Positions 23,348 to 32,793 are shown, counted from the stretch's first letter. The stretch is DNA of 64,000 nucleotides from Mucilaginibacter lappiensis (GCF_900155965.1 NZ_FTMG01000006.1:1-64000); one strand, 5' to 3'. Notes: a model not told the origin generated them from the letters alone. A program made the numbers and translations.

Positions 23348-25912
23348 TTATTCCAGTATCGAATGAAAATCGCGTTCAAAACCTTCGCCGTAGATCACTT
23401 TGTACTCTTTACTAAAATTCTCGAACGTGTTTTTGGCCAGCGAATGTTTACCCAGGAACGAGAGCGCCTTGCATTTGAGTATCATGGCGTCTTCATTTAC
23501 GGGGTCGAAGTAAAAAATATCATTGGCCAATTTGATCAGGAATTCCGCATCGTCGGCTATTTGAACTGATCCGGCAAATTGTATATAGGAGTCAATGATC
23601 TCGTTGGATACCTCTGATTTAAAGGCATCCAGCCACTCGTACTCAATGTTTGATAAAAAATTACCGCGTTGGGTAATGTGGGTGAGCTGGATGATCTTTT
23701 GCTTGTTGAGCTTGTTTTTGTTGGATACAATGTTGAGATAATTATGATAATCTACCATGATCTGGTTATAGTCGATCTCTATTTTCCAATAGCCGGTATC
23801 TTTGGATAGATGACAATGCCCCATCTTGTCCAGCAGCGATTTGAGCTTGGCAATATTTACTGAACGGTTGTTACGGGCGCTTTTTTCCGATTTATCAAAC
23901 CATAATATCTCGTTCAGCTTTTCGGAGCTTACCCCCCTGCCCAGTTTTACCGAATACAGCAAAATAACCAGGAACAGCTCTTTAAGCAGTGGCGTAAAGT
24001 ATTTGGTGATCTCATGCCCTTCGGGTGTAAACAACTGCAGATCTCCAAATAAAAATATAGCATTCTTATTGTTGTTTACCTGGTTGTCATGATCGAGTTC
24101 AATAAGAGGTTCCACCTGTTCGGGATGATGTTGAACAGCCACTTCGGTTACAGGAAGTGGTAATGGCGGCTGTTGCCGGGCTTTGTTTTTACGACGATAA
24201 ACAACTACCGCTGCTGTTATACCCAAGCCCACCACCAATAAACCGCCGATCCATAAAATATAGTTAATGCCCGCCTCGCTCAATATGGGGGTGTCCAATG
24301 GTTCCGGCGGACTTAAAAGCGAGTATACCTTAACCCGGGTTTGCTCTTTATCCTTAAACAGAGTAACCGTTAAAAATTTATTGCTATGCGGGCAGTAGTA
24401 AACATCGGCATAGGCACGGGCATCATGAAACAAATATGGGATGGTATCGCCCACCAGCTGGTAAGCAGGTTTATCTAACGAACCTTTAATCAATTGCAGG
24501 TTGGAATTAAACTTATGCTGTGGAAAAATGAGCCCGTAATAGGCTTTGGTTTTACTGTTGATAATGAGCGAATTGGCAAATACAAAATCCTCGCTTTTAA
24601 TACTGATATTAAATAATTTCTTAAAAGTTTTAGTTTTCACGGTAAACTGCATCATGTCATACAGGTTACGCGGGTTCACAATCTGCTGACCCGAAGCGCT
24701 GCCGTATCCGCCTATTACATACGCGGTATCACCTGCTGCATTGGCTCCTAAACCGGCCATGTAGCGCGGGGTAAAAACATCGCCTTTGGTTTTTACTTGC
24801 TGCCAGGTACCTGTGCTTACCTTATATTGCTGTACACTGTCTTTATAAATCAGCTGCCCATAACCGCCAATGGTGTACACCGATGAATCGGCTGTACAGA
24901 AAAATTTATTGAGGTGCCCGGTATTGGTTTCCTGGGGCATATTTTTAAAGGTTTTATCCCAGTGCTGATCCCGGATACTATAAGTAGCAATAGCCTTTTG
25001 GTCGATAAAAAGGTAATACAGTTTATCATGATGAAACAGGGCCTGATCACCCGGAATGAGTTGCTGCCTACCGGTTTTATATGCCTCGCTTTTTAAAGGC
25101 GTTAATTTATTCACGGAGTAGGAAATCAACGAATCGGCAGCGATCACATAAACCGTTTCGGTAGCCGGGTCAAAAGCTAAACTGGCATCGCCCTTCACAC
25201 TAAATTCTTTTTCTATTTGCCAGTTGCGGTGTCGCGCTTTGATCCATAGCGGATTGGTAACTGTACCGTTATTTTGGTTAACGATTTCGTGCACCACATC
25301 GCCCTGCCACTCGTTCAGCGGCCACCAGGATAGTAGCTTATCCTGTTGTGCAATCTTTACATCGCGCAGTTTAAAGGGCGGCAGGTCGGTTGTTTGGTAT
25401 TGCCGGTAGGCATTGGCGCCAAACAACAGTTTATAGTTTGCACTTTGCTTTAAGTGTATACCCGCTTCACTGTAAGATGCCTTACCGGCAGATACGGTGA
25501 GCCTGTCATTCTTAAAATCAATAAATATTTTGAGCTTGCTCCAGTTATCAAACAGCTCTTTATCGTCGATATTAAATGATATTTTGGAGAGTTTTTCGCC
25601 AATGATGATCTTAAAATGTTTGGTATTGTACTGGTTATCATAAACCAGGTCGATGTTTTGCTTATCATCGCCTACCAACCGGAGCATATAGCCAAAGTAT
25701 ATTTGCTGATTGGGAATGAACGACAGATCAAAAGATACCTCGAGATTGTCTTTAGCAGAAACGTTGCTGATGCCCAGGTTTAAGGTGGTGCGTTTATCCT
25801 GTACTACTTCGTGGCTATAAAAACCAAGCCCGTATGATTGCGCATGAACAGGCGGTATCCATAGTATATTTAAAAAAATAACCGCGATTATTCCCGAAAC
25901 AAAAAATCTCAT
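23348..25912 (-). CDS. Membrane-spanning Kelch / SARP-type regulator
   Basis: 854 aa. Signal peptide (1-24), a lectin/LamG-like beta domain (about 25-200), a Kelch-like propeller (about 230-535, with repeated YxIGGYG motifs), one membrane helix (550-572) followed by basic residues, then a cytoplasmic winged-helix domain (about 618-715, OmpR/SARP-like) and a helical BTAD-like end (about 720-850). The order suggests a one-component sensor: ligand bound in the periplasm, DNA bound in the cytoplasm. Such proteins are known in Bacteroidota but mostly unstudied. The next gene downstream on the strand is pheS, so its targets may be elsewhere, perhaps the esterase unit upstream. Confidence 0.8.
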   Translation of the reverse strand: MRFFVSGIIAVIFLNILWIPPVHAQSYGLGFYSHEVVQDKRTTLNLGISNVSAKDNLEVSFDLSFIPNQQIYFGYMLRLVGDDKQNIDLVYDNQYNTKHFKIIIGEKLSKISFNIDDKELFDNWSKLKIFIDFKNDRLTVSAGKASYSEAGIHLKQSANYKLLFGANAYRQYQTTDLPPFKLRDVKIAQQDKLLSWWPLNEWQGDVVHEIVNQNNGTVTNPLWIKARHRNWQIEKEFSVKGDASLAFDPATETVYVIAADSLISYSVNKLTPLKSEAYKTGRQQLIPGDQALFHHDKLYYLFIDQKAIATYSIRDQHWDKTFKNMPQETNTGHLNKFFCTADSSVYTIGGYGQLIYKDSVQQYKVSTGTWQQVKTKGDVFTPRYMAGLGANAAGDTAYVIGGYGSASGQQIVNPRNLYDMMQFTVKTKTFKKLFNISIKSEDFVFANSLIINSKTKAYYGLIFPQHKFNSNLQLIKGSLDKPAYQLVGDTIPYLFHDARAYADVYYCPHSNKFLTVTLFKDKEQTRVKVYSLLSPPEPLDTPILSEAGINYILWIGGLLVVGLGITAAVVVYRRKNKARQQPPLPLPVTEVAVQHHPEQVEPLIELDHDNQVNNNKNAIFLFGDLQLFTPEGHEITKYFTPLLKELFLVILLYSVKLGRGVSSEKLNEILWFDKSEKSARNNRSVNIAKLKSLLDKMGHCHLSKDTGYWKIEIDYNQIMVDYHNYLNIVSNKNKLNKQKIIQLTHITQRGNFLSNIEYEWLDAFKSEVSNEIIDSYIQFAGSVQIADDAEFLIKLANDIFYFDPVNEDAMILKCKALSFLGKHSLAKNTFENFSKEYKVIYGEGFERDFHSILE

Positions 25913-25920
25913 GTTGATCA

Positions 25921-25945
25921 GTACTTACTATTAGGACTTAAGTAC
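25921..25945. promoter_or_regulatory. Palindrome before the Kelch/SARP gene
   Basis: GTACTTA (25921-25927) and TAAGTAC (25939-25945), separated by 11 bp, directly upstream of the start at 25912. It could be an autoregulatory operator. Inference only. Confidence 0.4.
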
Positions 25946-26103
25946 CCGTGTTGCATTTATAATTTAGCCAGCTAAATATTAACCTGTTTAGCTGGCGGCA
26001 ATGGCTAAATTACAATAAAAACAGTTTACATTCAAGGGTAATATGATTATATAGGGAATGATACGGGACTTGGGTTGTTCGGTTATCGCTGCGTCTTTCA
26101 ATG

Positions 26104-26174
26104 AGCCCAACCCTCCCCGGAAGGGAGGGCTTTAAAATATTTTCCAAAAGTCTCCCCTTCTGGGGGAGATTTAG
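26104..26174. repeat. REP-like GC-rich palindromes
   Basis: CCCTCCCC...GGGAGGG (26111-26129) and CTCCCC...GGGGGAG (26152-26168). The second is related to the arms at 4844-4882 and 5009-5047. No gene lies in 25946-26377. Confidence 0.7.
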
Positions 26175-26205
26175 CGACTGCTCAGAAGGCGGGCTATTTT
26201 GCTAC

Positions 26206-26323
26206 AAAAGTGGGTTTACATGGTTTACACAATTTACGGTTTACATATTTATATATAATTGATAATCAATAAATTATATATAAATATGCGTGATATAGCA
26301 GGTTTATATGTAAACCCACTTTT
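26206..26323. repeat. Nested palindrome element R5, copy 2
   Basis: Outer arms 26206-26221 and 26308-26323 are perfect 16-bp reverse complements (AAAAGTGGGTTTACAT). An inner pair, 26244-26260 with 26272-26288, is a perfect 17-bp stem of A/T-rich sequence. The sequence between them follows copy 1 at 17069-17178 (GGTTTACA words, TTGATAATCAAT centre). Confidence 0.85.
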
Positions 26324-26377
26324 TTCCATTAGCTCTACTTGCGCTCGTTTGCAAGCACACAAAAAATCAACAATTCA

Positions 26378-27760
26378 CTAATTACTCCCCTCCGTAGCCT
26401 TCAAAATAAAATCAACAATAGGCTGCGGGTTGGGCAGGCTGTGCGGGTGATGTTTAAAGCCGGGCTTATGAATCACGGTGATGGAACCGCCCAGCGTTTT
26501 TACCTTTTGCTCAAATAGGAGCGTATTTTTTGATGGATCGAGGGCTTCGTCTTCATCGGCGGAGAGGTGCAACATGGGATAGCCACCCGCAACGATCTGC
26601 GAAACTTTATCCAGCGGACTTGCTTTTAACGCACCCAGGTCTTTTACCCGCATGAGGTTAAAATCTTTTTTGAGCAAAGTAGAATCGGACCAGAATTGCA
26701 GATCGAGCAGGGCATTATCGGCATAGGTACAGGCCACTTTGGTTGGGTTAACAGCCGCCCAGTTATACATATAGATACCGCCACGACTCATGCCCTCCAG
26801 TACCGCTTTTTGGCCCAGGCCACCGTCATGTAGCATCTTGTAAAAATTGTTCCATCGGGTGATGGCTTCGTCATTACCTAATAGTTCGGCTACATCACTG
26901 TATACTACATGAAAACCATGTTCCAGCAGGGCAATATCGGTTTGCGGTTCGTGGCCCCAGAAACGTGCCCGCCAGATCCAGGGATGGCCCTTGGCTGCCC
27001 GTTTGGGTTTTACCACTTTGCATTCGCGGCCGTTGAGGATAAATGTAGCGCAGGGATAGCCGTAAAAAGAGTCGGTTTTATAAGGCTCTTTGATAGCTTT
27101 AAAAATATCAAACCCGGCATCGCGTGGCAACAGCACAGCATCATACAGCTTTTTGGCGGCAATGGCTGAGCCCTGTATATTAGGATGAATCTTATCGGGC
27201 ATCAGCTCTTCATGATTTACCAGCGGCGAGTGCATGTCCAACACTTCCAGCTTTTCGTCATAAGCCACCTGCCTAATGTGCGGGTTAACCTGGTTCATAA
27301 TAACAGGATCATAAATACCTATACTATCTTTTTCAAATGATGGCATGGCCAGCAGTAAAATGATCCGTGGATGCGATGGCAGTTGTCTGAAGGAGCTGAT
27401 GAGCGCATGATAGTCATCCTCAAACTCATTGTAATGTGAGCGGTTAATGGCTTTGGCGTCGTTACCCCCCAGATCGATGAATACCATATCCGGATTGCTT
27501 TTGAGTGCCTGCTGATAAGCAGGTGTGCTCACATAAGGAAAATTGCCTTTGCGCAGCAAGGTGGTGCCGCTTACACCAAAATTACTCACCTGGTAATCCT
27601 TACCCAACAATGCCCCCAACTGTGCCGGGAACGACTGTGTTGCCGGGTCGGGCAAGGTTGCACCATAAGTAATGCTGGCACCAATGCAGGTGATGCGGGT
27701 GACGCCCCCTGCCGGTACTACCAGGCATAAGGCGATGAGTACGATGAAAATGTTTTTCAT
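26378..27760 (-). CDS. SGNH hydrolase fused to alpha/beta hydrolase
   Basis: 460 aa with a signal peptide (about 1-18). The N-terminal SGNH/GDSL esterase has block I CIGASITYG (Ser29; Ala replaces the usual Asp before the Ser), block III GGND at 98-101, and Asp189/His192 in PDKIHPN. The C-terminal part is a peptidase-S9-like alpha/beta hydrolase with nucleophile motif GMSRGG (Ser325) and a late His-rich segment (FKHHPHS). Two esterases in one periplasmic chain suggest removal of two acyl groups from a glycan. It is the second gene of an operon with the DUF5703 protein, which starts upstream with a 7-bp gap. Confidence 0.8.
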   Translation of the reverse strand: MKNIFIVLIALCLVVPAGGVTRITCIGASITYGATLPDPATQSFPAQLGALLGKDYQVSNFGVSGTTLLRKGNFPYVSTPAYQQALKSNPDMVFIDLGGNDAKAINRSHYNEFEDDYHALISSFRQLPSHPRIILLLAMPSFEKDSIGIYDPVIMNQVNPHIRQVAYDEKLEVLDMHSPLVNHEELMPDKIHPNIQGSAIAAKKLYDAVLLPRDAGFDIFKAIKEPYKTDSFYGYPCATFILNGRECKVVKPKRAAKGHPWIWRARFWGHEPQTDIALLEHGFHVVYSDVAELLGNDEAITRWNNFYKMLHDGGLGQKAVLEGMSRGGIYMYNWAAVNPTKVACTYADNALLDLQFWSDSTLLKKDFNLMRVKDLGALKASPLDKVSQIVAGGYPMLHLSADEDEALDPSKNTLLFEQKVKTLGGSITVIHKPGFKHHPHSLPNPQPIVDFILKATEGSN

Positions 27761-27767
27761 GGTGATT

Positions 27768-29927
27768 TTATTTCTTGCTCATATCTATCACATCGGCCAT
27801 GCGACTGGCCGGCGTAACTTTCAAATTCTGTAATTTACCGTTCAGCACCTTACCTTCAATTGTAGTATTATAAGGCGCGTTTAGCTTAAAATCGGCATCC
27901 CACCCGGCAGACCAGGCAGGCAGCAGGATAATCTTTTTGCCATCGTTTTGCAGTAGCATTTGCTGCAGACCGTTTTCACCATTGCCGCCATTATCTTCGT
28001 CGGGATGATAATCATTTCCTGAAGCCCAGAACGCCGGAAATTTCAGATCGGGAGCTTTACGGGTAAGCGCGAAACTTACATAATCTTTAGCCACGTCGGC
28101 TTCGCCCAACATGGCAGCCTGTATGGGATCCTGCACCCAGCAACCTTTGGAGCGCTGCTTACGGGCATCAAAAGTGTTACGCGCCAGCTCCAGATCGGGC
28201 TTGCCGACGCCATATAGCCTGAATGGGTAGATGGAATACAGTTCCGGATTTTCGCTATTGAATGATTTGGCCGTTTGCGGACCGGTATAGGGCAACAGTA
28301 ATTTCCTATCCTCACTTACCGGCAGCGGCGGCAGTATGCTGTACAGTTTTTGCCATTGTGCCCGGGTTTTGTCATCAACCAGGGTAGCAGGCAATTGCAG
28401 CATCCGGCTGATCACCGCGTGCAAGGCTGCGATATCCGGCGCGGGGTTATGCACCTTCCAGAACATCTCGATAGAATTGTCCGGATCAAGCAGAAGCTTA
28501 CCTGTACTATCGCGACCAAAATGCTGATCGAAAAATTGTAACCCGGCAGTAGCTATGGGCAACAGGGTTTGTTTGGCAAATTTAGCATCGCCGGTGTACT
28601 CGTAATAGTCGAGCATCATCATGCTCAGTTCCAGTATCGGTGTAAAATAATGGTTGGTGTATAATGGTTTTACATCGGGCCCCATATACTGCAAGCCGCC
28701 CCAAAAAGGCGAGGTTTCGGCAAAATAAGCACCATCATGTTTATAAAATTGTTTTACCTGCGCGGCGTTGGCAGGCAGTATTTTGGCGTACATATGAAAC
28801 AGAGGCAGCATCATGTCAAAGTCGCCGGCCATCAATCTGGGCCAGTACATGGCACGGGTATTCTGAAACCAGTACTGCCCGCCCCATGCCCTGAAATCGG
28901 CATTCTGTGGGTCGGGTTTACCGTCGTGTTTCCAATTAGGATTATCCACCACAAATATCGACCCGTTAAACTTAATCGGACCGGTTCCACGGCCTGCACA
29001 AGCGGTAACAAAACGCTGCAATACGTAGCCTTGTGTAACCTGCTTAGCTTGCTCATCGCCCTGTAAAAATACCCAGCTGCGGTTCCAGAACTGCCGCCAC
29101 CATTGCTGATGCGCCGCGCGGGTTTGTTCCAGGCTAAGTTTTTCCATCCCGGTTACCTGTTGTTTTAATTTGGATAACCATTGTTCACCGCTACCGGTAA
29201 CAGCGGTTAATGGATAAATAGAGATCAACTGCGAAGTAATTTTGCCCGATTGCAGTGTCGAAGCATCTTTGCTCACCAGTCCTTTGCCTTTTATCACAGC
29301 TCCGAAGGTTAAGTTGGCCAGGTGCGGATCGGCATTTGGCGAGTTATGATGATACCAGGCTATCTGGTTTTGTTGATTGTTCAATACGGTATCGGTAATA
29401 CCCTCGCGCCAGTTATCCAGTTTTACATTTACGCTTATCGGACTACCGCTGAGCGTCTCTACCCTGATCACGGGATGATTGGCATCCACCCAAACCCGCA
29501 GCTTTACCGCCGATTTGCCTTCGCCTTCCTGTACTAATATCTCGCTGTTTTTAAGTTTTAGTATTTGTTTAAAGGTTGTGCTTTTGGCCAATGGATTGGG
29601 GCTTACTGATACATGAATAGCACCTAGCTTCATCAATACCCCCCCCTGCTGCATCCAGGGATCTTTTTGCTCCTTGAGTTCGCCGCCCCAGGCATCGGTT
29701 TTACTGATGTAGAATACCAGGTCGCCGCTCTTCTCCACCCATACATTAAGGCCGATATCGCCATTACCCAAAGGCATGGATTGTGCCGATGTTGGTCCGG
29801 GCATATCCCAGGTTACGTTGTATTGGTTAAGCAGGGTATCCTGTTGAATAGGCTTAGCGAACGCGGTTGAGGTCAGCGCAAGCGATAACAAGCCAAAGCT
29901 TAATTGCCTGAAATACTTTTTATACAT
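27768..29927 (-). CDS. DUF5703 glycosidase-like protein
   Basis: 719 aa from the ATG at 29927, which gives a clean signal peptide (SFGLLSLALTSTAFAK); an in-frame ATG at 29996 adds 23 residues without such a signal. The N-terminal domain (about 25-270) fits DUF5703, beginning WDMPGPTSAQSMPLGNGDIGLNVWV. The rest resembles the (alpha/alpha)6 barrel of GH95 and GH78-like enzymes. No catalytic pair can be named with safety. Periplasmic or secreted. Paired with the SGNH/alpha-beta hydrolase fusion in one operon, it likely acts on an acylated sugar. No SusC/D genes are next to it. Confidence 0.75.
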   Translation of the reverse strand: MYKKYFRQLSFGLLSLALTSTAFAKPIQQDTLLNQYNVTWDMPGPTSAQSMPLGNGDIGLNVWVEKSGDLVFYISKTDAWGGELKEQKDPWMQQGGVLMKLGAIHVSVSPNPLAKSTTFKQILKLKNSEILVQEGEGKSAVKLRVWVDANHPVIRVETLSGSPISVNVKLDNWREGITDTVLNNQQNQIAWYHHNSPNADPHLANLTFGAVIKGKGLVSKDASTLQSGKITSQLISIYPLTAVTGSGEQWLSKLKQQVTGMEKLSLEQTRAAHQQWWRQFWNRSWVFLQGDEQAKQVTQGYVLQRFVTACAGRGTGPIKFNGSIFVVDNPNWKHDGKPDPQNADFRAWGGQYWFQNTRAMYWPRLMAGDFDMMLPLFHMYAKILPANAAQVKQFYKHDGAYFAETSPFWGGLQYMGPDVKPLYTNHYFTPILELSMMMLDYYEYTGDAKFAKQTLLPIATAGLQFFDQHFGRDSTGKLLLDPDNSIEMFWKVHNPAPDIAALHAVISRMLQLPATLVDDKTRAQWQKLYSILPPLPVSEDRKLLLPYTGPQTAKSFNSENPELYSIYPFRLYGVGKPDLELARNTFDARKQRSKGCWVQDPIQAAMLGEADVAKDYVSFALTRKAPDLKFPAFWASGNDYHPDEDNGGNGENGLQQMLLQNDGKKIILLPAWSAGWDADFKLNAPYNTTIEGKVLNGKLQNLKVTPASRMADVIDMSKK

Positions 29928-30043
29928 AGTTTTTAATTGCGGAGTAATGTTAGTAATTGGTTTGGTATAACAATAATAGGTTAATTGGTGATACAAATAA
30001 ACCAGCCGGGCTTAATAAAATATTAAAAAAGGATTAACCAGAC

Positions 30044-30332
30044 CTCACCCTGCCCTCTCCAAAGGAGAGGGTTCTAAAATTTTCTTTTTAACTCCCTCTC
30101 CAAAGGAGAGTAATAGCCCATGAAAAGACAGCCTGATTATTAGCAGCTTAAATTCCCTCCCTCGGGAGGGGTGCGATGGATTGCGCGGTAGCAGGGAGGG
30201 GTTTATTCGTGATGCAGGCAGTATAAAACCCCTCCCTACCCTCCCAAGGGAGGGAATCGCACATATCCCCATGCTTTTAAATTTAATCCTGTCATATGAT
30301 GGGCTATTACTCAAAGGAGAGGGTTGGGGTGA
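30044..30332. repeat. Cluster of GC-rich REP-like palindromes
   Basis: Contains CCCTCTCC...GGAGAGGG words (30052-30069, 30091-30108, 30315-30325) and CCCTCCC...GGGAGGG units (30153-30170, 30237-30254). An open frame on the minus strand (30045-30374) reads through the repeats and has the composition of a repeat artefact, so no gene is called in 29928-30429. Confidence 0.75.
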
Positions 30333-30429
30333 GGCCCTGAACTTTTCAACAAAGTAACTTGAACGTTTCAACAAAGCGGCATCCTCAAATACTACCGACC
30401 TTTGTTATACAAAATTAAAACAGAAGATA

Positions 30430-31311
30430 ATGACAAAGATTTGGTTTATAACAGGCAGCTCCCGCGGATTGGGACGCAGCTTAACAGAAGTAGTACTGGC
30501 AAAAGGCGATAAAGTAGCCGCCACAGCCCGCAAACCCGAACAATTAAAAGACCTGGCAGATAAATATCCCGGGCAGTTATTTCCGCTACAATTGGATGTG
30601 ACCAACAAAACGCAGATCATAGCAGCAGTTGAAAGCACCATAGCTCATTTTGGCCGCATTGATGTGCTGGTGAACAATGCCGGTTTTGGCATCATTGGCG
30701 CTGCCGAAGCTTTTACGGATGAGCAGGTACGCAGCCAATTGGCAACCAATCTGTATGCCCCTATCGAAATCACCCGCGTAGTATTGCCTTATATGCGTAA
30801 ACAACGTTCGGGCAGGATTTTGCAGATCAGCTCCGTTGGCGGGCGTGTAGGTAGTATGGGACTGACTATATACCAGGCTGCCAAATTTGGTCTGGGTGGT
30901 TTCAGTGAAGCGCTGGCCAAAGAGGTAGCAGGCCTGGGCATCCATGTAACCAGCGTAGAACCAGGCGGCTTCCGTACCGACTGGGCCGGCGACTCCATGA
31001 CCTACGCCCCATCTGTTGAAGGCTATGAATCAACCGTAGATGCACGGGTTGGATTTTTCAAAAGCGGTAAGTTTGTACCCGTAGGCGATCCGGATAAAGC
31101 GGCTAAAGCAATGGTGGAATTGGTTGATCATCCTGAACCTCCGACACACCTGATATTAGGCAGCGAAGCTATCGGCTTGTTAAAAAATGCTGATAACTTA
31201 CGCTCCGCCGAAATGGAAAAATGGATGCCGGTAAGTCTTTCCACAGACCATGATGAGGCAGAGAATTTCCTGGAATCAGAAGCAGGTAAACTGCTGATGA
31301 AATCGAAATAA
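30430..31311 (+). CDS. SDR family oxidoreductase
   Basis: 293 aa classical short-chain dehydrogenase. The cofactor motif TGSSRGLGR is at about residues 8-16, NNAGFG near 83-88, the catalytic Ser in QISSVGG near 137-143 and YQAAK near 154-158. NADP preference is likely from the Arg after GSS. The closest fit is a group of oxidoreductases often beside AraC regulators, as here (next gene, 78 bp downstream). Substrate unknown. A strong terminator follows. Confidence 0.9.
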   Translation: MTKIWFITGSSRGLGRSLTEVVLAKGDKVAATARKPEQLKDLADKYPGQLFPLQLDVTNKTQIIAAVESTIAHFGRIDVLVNNAGFGIIGAAEAFTDEQVRSQLATNLYAPIEITRVVLPYMRKQRSGRILQISSVGGRVGSMGLTIYQAAKFGLGGFSEALAKEVAGLGIHVTSVEPGGFRTDWAGDSMTYAPSVEGYESTVDARVGFFKSGKFVPVGDPDKAAKAMVELVDHPEPPTHLILGSEAIGLLKNADNLRSAEMEKWMPVSLSTDHDEAENFLESEAGKLLMKSK

Positions 31312-31333
31312 TCCTGTATTGAACATTAACCAC

Positions 31334-31378
31334 ACAGCATTGTTGCTCTGTTTGAGTAGCAATGCTGTTTAATTTTTT
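31334..31378 (+). terminator. Rho-independent terminator after the SDR gene
   Basis: A 15-bp stem (31334-31348 with 31354-31368, two G-U pairs), 5-base loop TGTTT, then TTAATTTTTT. The T-run merges with the -7 box of the next gene. Confidence 0.85.
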
Positions 31379-31385
31379 AAATTTG
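31378..31385 (+). promoter_or_regulatory. -7 box for AraC regulator
   Basis: TAAATTTG fits TAnnTTTG. The ATG is only 4 bp downstream (31390), so the message would be leaderless or start codon-overlapping. Confidence 0.45.
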
Positions 31386-31389
31386 ATAT

Positions 31390-32196
31390 ATGCTTAAAGA
31401 GAATCAGCTTAGTCAGCAATCAGAGATCCATTACTCCTGCTATTATACCAGGAGCCGTGGCGGCGAACAGTTTATTCCAGAGCATGCTTTCAGCTTCCAG
31501 ATCTCGGGCGATCTTACGCTTACCGATGCGGATAAGGTATATCATTCCGGTCCTGGCGATTTCAGGCTGAGCCGCAGGAACCAGCTGGTTAAATTCCTGA
31601 AACAACCACCTCCCGGCGGTGAGTTTAAATCGGTATCGATATTTCTGGATCAGCAAACGCTTCGCAATTTTAGTATGGAATATGGATACAAAGCACAAAA
31701 GCAATATGAGGGAGACAGCATCATCATACTAAAACCCAACCTGCTTTATAAAAGCTTCATGGATTCATTGCAGCCGTATGAACATATCCAGCAACCTGCG
31801 GATAAAAACCTGCTATCGCTCAAATTACGGGAGGCTATCCTGATATTATTACAGGGCAACCCCGAGCTTAAAGATGTGCTGTTTGATTTTAGCGAACCCG
31901 GCAAAATTGATCTGGAAGGTTTTATGAACAAAAATTTTCATTTCAATGTGCAGCTCAAACGATTCGCTTATTTAACCGGCCGTAGCCTGGCCACCTTTAA
32001 GCGCGATTTTGAAAAGATCTTCCATATTACACCCAGCAGGTGGCTGCAGCAAAAAAGACTGCAGGAGGCACACTACCAGATCAAAGAACAAGGAAAGGCC
32101 CCATCCGATGTTTACCTGGAGCTGGGATTTGAAGATCTCTCTCATTTCTCCTATGCATTTAAAAAAACGTTTGGGATAGCGCCATCAAGGGTTTGA
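31390..32196 (+). CDS. AraC family transcriptional regulator
   Basis: 268 aa: N-terminal cupin-like sensing part (about 1-110), middle helices, and a C-terminal pair of helix-turn-helix units (about 170-268; FAYLTGRSLATFKRDFEKIFHITPSRWLQQKRL and YLELGFEDLSHFSYAFKKTFGIAPSRV). It most resembles ExsA-type AraC regulators of Bacteroidota. Its position just after an SDR gene suggests it controls that gene. The start is only 4 bp from a -7 box. Confidence 0.9.
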   Translation: MLKENQLSQQSEIHYSCYYTRSRGGEQFIPEHAFSFQISGDLTLTDADKVYHSGPGDFRLSRRNQLVKFLKQPPPGGEFKSVSIFLDQQTLRNFSMEYGYKAQKQYEGDSIIILKPNLLYKSFMDSLQPYEHIQQPADKNLLSLKLREAILILLQGNPELKDVLFDFSEPGKIDLEGFMNKNFHFNVQLKRFAYLTGRSLATFKRDFEKIFHITPSRWLQQKRLQEAHYQIKEQGKAPSDVYLELGFEDLSHFSYAFKKTFGIAPSRV

Positions 32197-32210
32197 TGTG
32201 ATTTTAATGG

Positions 32211-32286
32211 GTGTCACCCAGAGATCCGTCGAAGGGTAGGGCGCAGAGGCCTCTCCCACCATGCTTCGACGGAGCTCAGCATGACA
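32211..32286 (-). repeat. REP-like repeat R1, copy d (inverted)
   Basis: Reverse complement of the R1 design: begins GTCATGCTGAGCTCCGTCGAAGCATGG when read on the minus strand. The far half is more diverged than in copies a-c. Confidence 0.75.
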
Positions 32287-32358
32287 TCCCCGAATCTTTT
32301 CAACAATATATACCACACAATCATTAACCAATACCATAAACACCAATACAAACCCACC

Positions 32359-32366
32359 TATATTTG
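32359..32366 (+). promoter_or_regulatory. -7 box for NTF2-like gene
   Basis: TATATTTG, an exact TAnnTTTG match, 8 bp before the ATG at 32375. Nearly leaderless transcript expected. Confidence 0.5.
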
Positions 32367-32374
32367 TTACTATC

Positions 32375-32785
32375 ATGGAACAAAAACACCCTCTCCCACC
32401 ATTCACCTTCGAAACGGCTACCCAAAAAGTGCAATTGGCAGAAGACGCCTGGAATAGCCAGGACCCAGAACGGGTATCCTTAGCTTACACTATCGACAGC
32501 GAATGGCGCAACCGCTCGCAGTTTATCAATGGCCGGGCCGAGATTGTACAGTTTCTCAGTGGTAAATGGCAAAAGGAACTCGACTATAAACTAAAAAAGG
32601 AGCTTTGGGCCTTCACCGGGAACCGGATAGCCGTGCGCTTTGAATATGAATACCATGATGCCGCCGGACAATGGTACCGCGCCTATGGCAACGAGAACTG
32701 GGAATTTAATGAACACGGCCTGATGCAAAAGAGATACGCCAGCATTAATGATGTACTCATAAATGAAGCAGACCGCAGGTTGTAA
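32375..32785 (+). CDS. DUF1348 / NTF2-like protein
   Basis: 136 aa. The pattern [40 protein letters not shown] and later [31 protein letters not shown] is characteristic of DUF1348, a SnoaL-like cone-fold family. No signal peptide, so cytoplasmic. Members are uncharacterised and widespread, sometimes near AraC or TetR regulators. It converges on a remnant FecR gene with 8 bp between stop codons. Confidence 0.85.
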   Translation: MEQKHPLPPFTFETATQKVQLAEDAWNSQDPERVSLAYTIDSEWRNRSQFINGRAEIVQFLSGKWQKELDYKLKKELWAFTGNRIAVRFEYEYHDAAGQWYRAYGNENWEFNEHGLMQKRYASINDVLINEADRRL

Positions 32786-32793
32786 CCTACCTG

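Noticed and set aside
30045..30374. 109-aa frame on the minus strand
   Set aside because: It reads straight through the GC-rich palindromes (ASPQPSPL-type composition) and matches no gene pattern.
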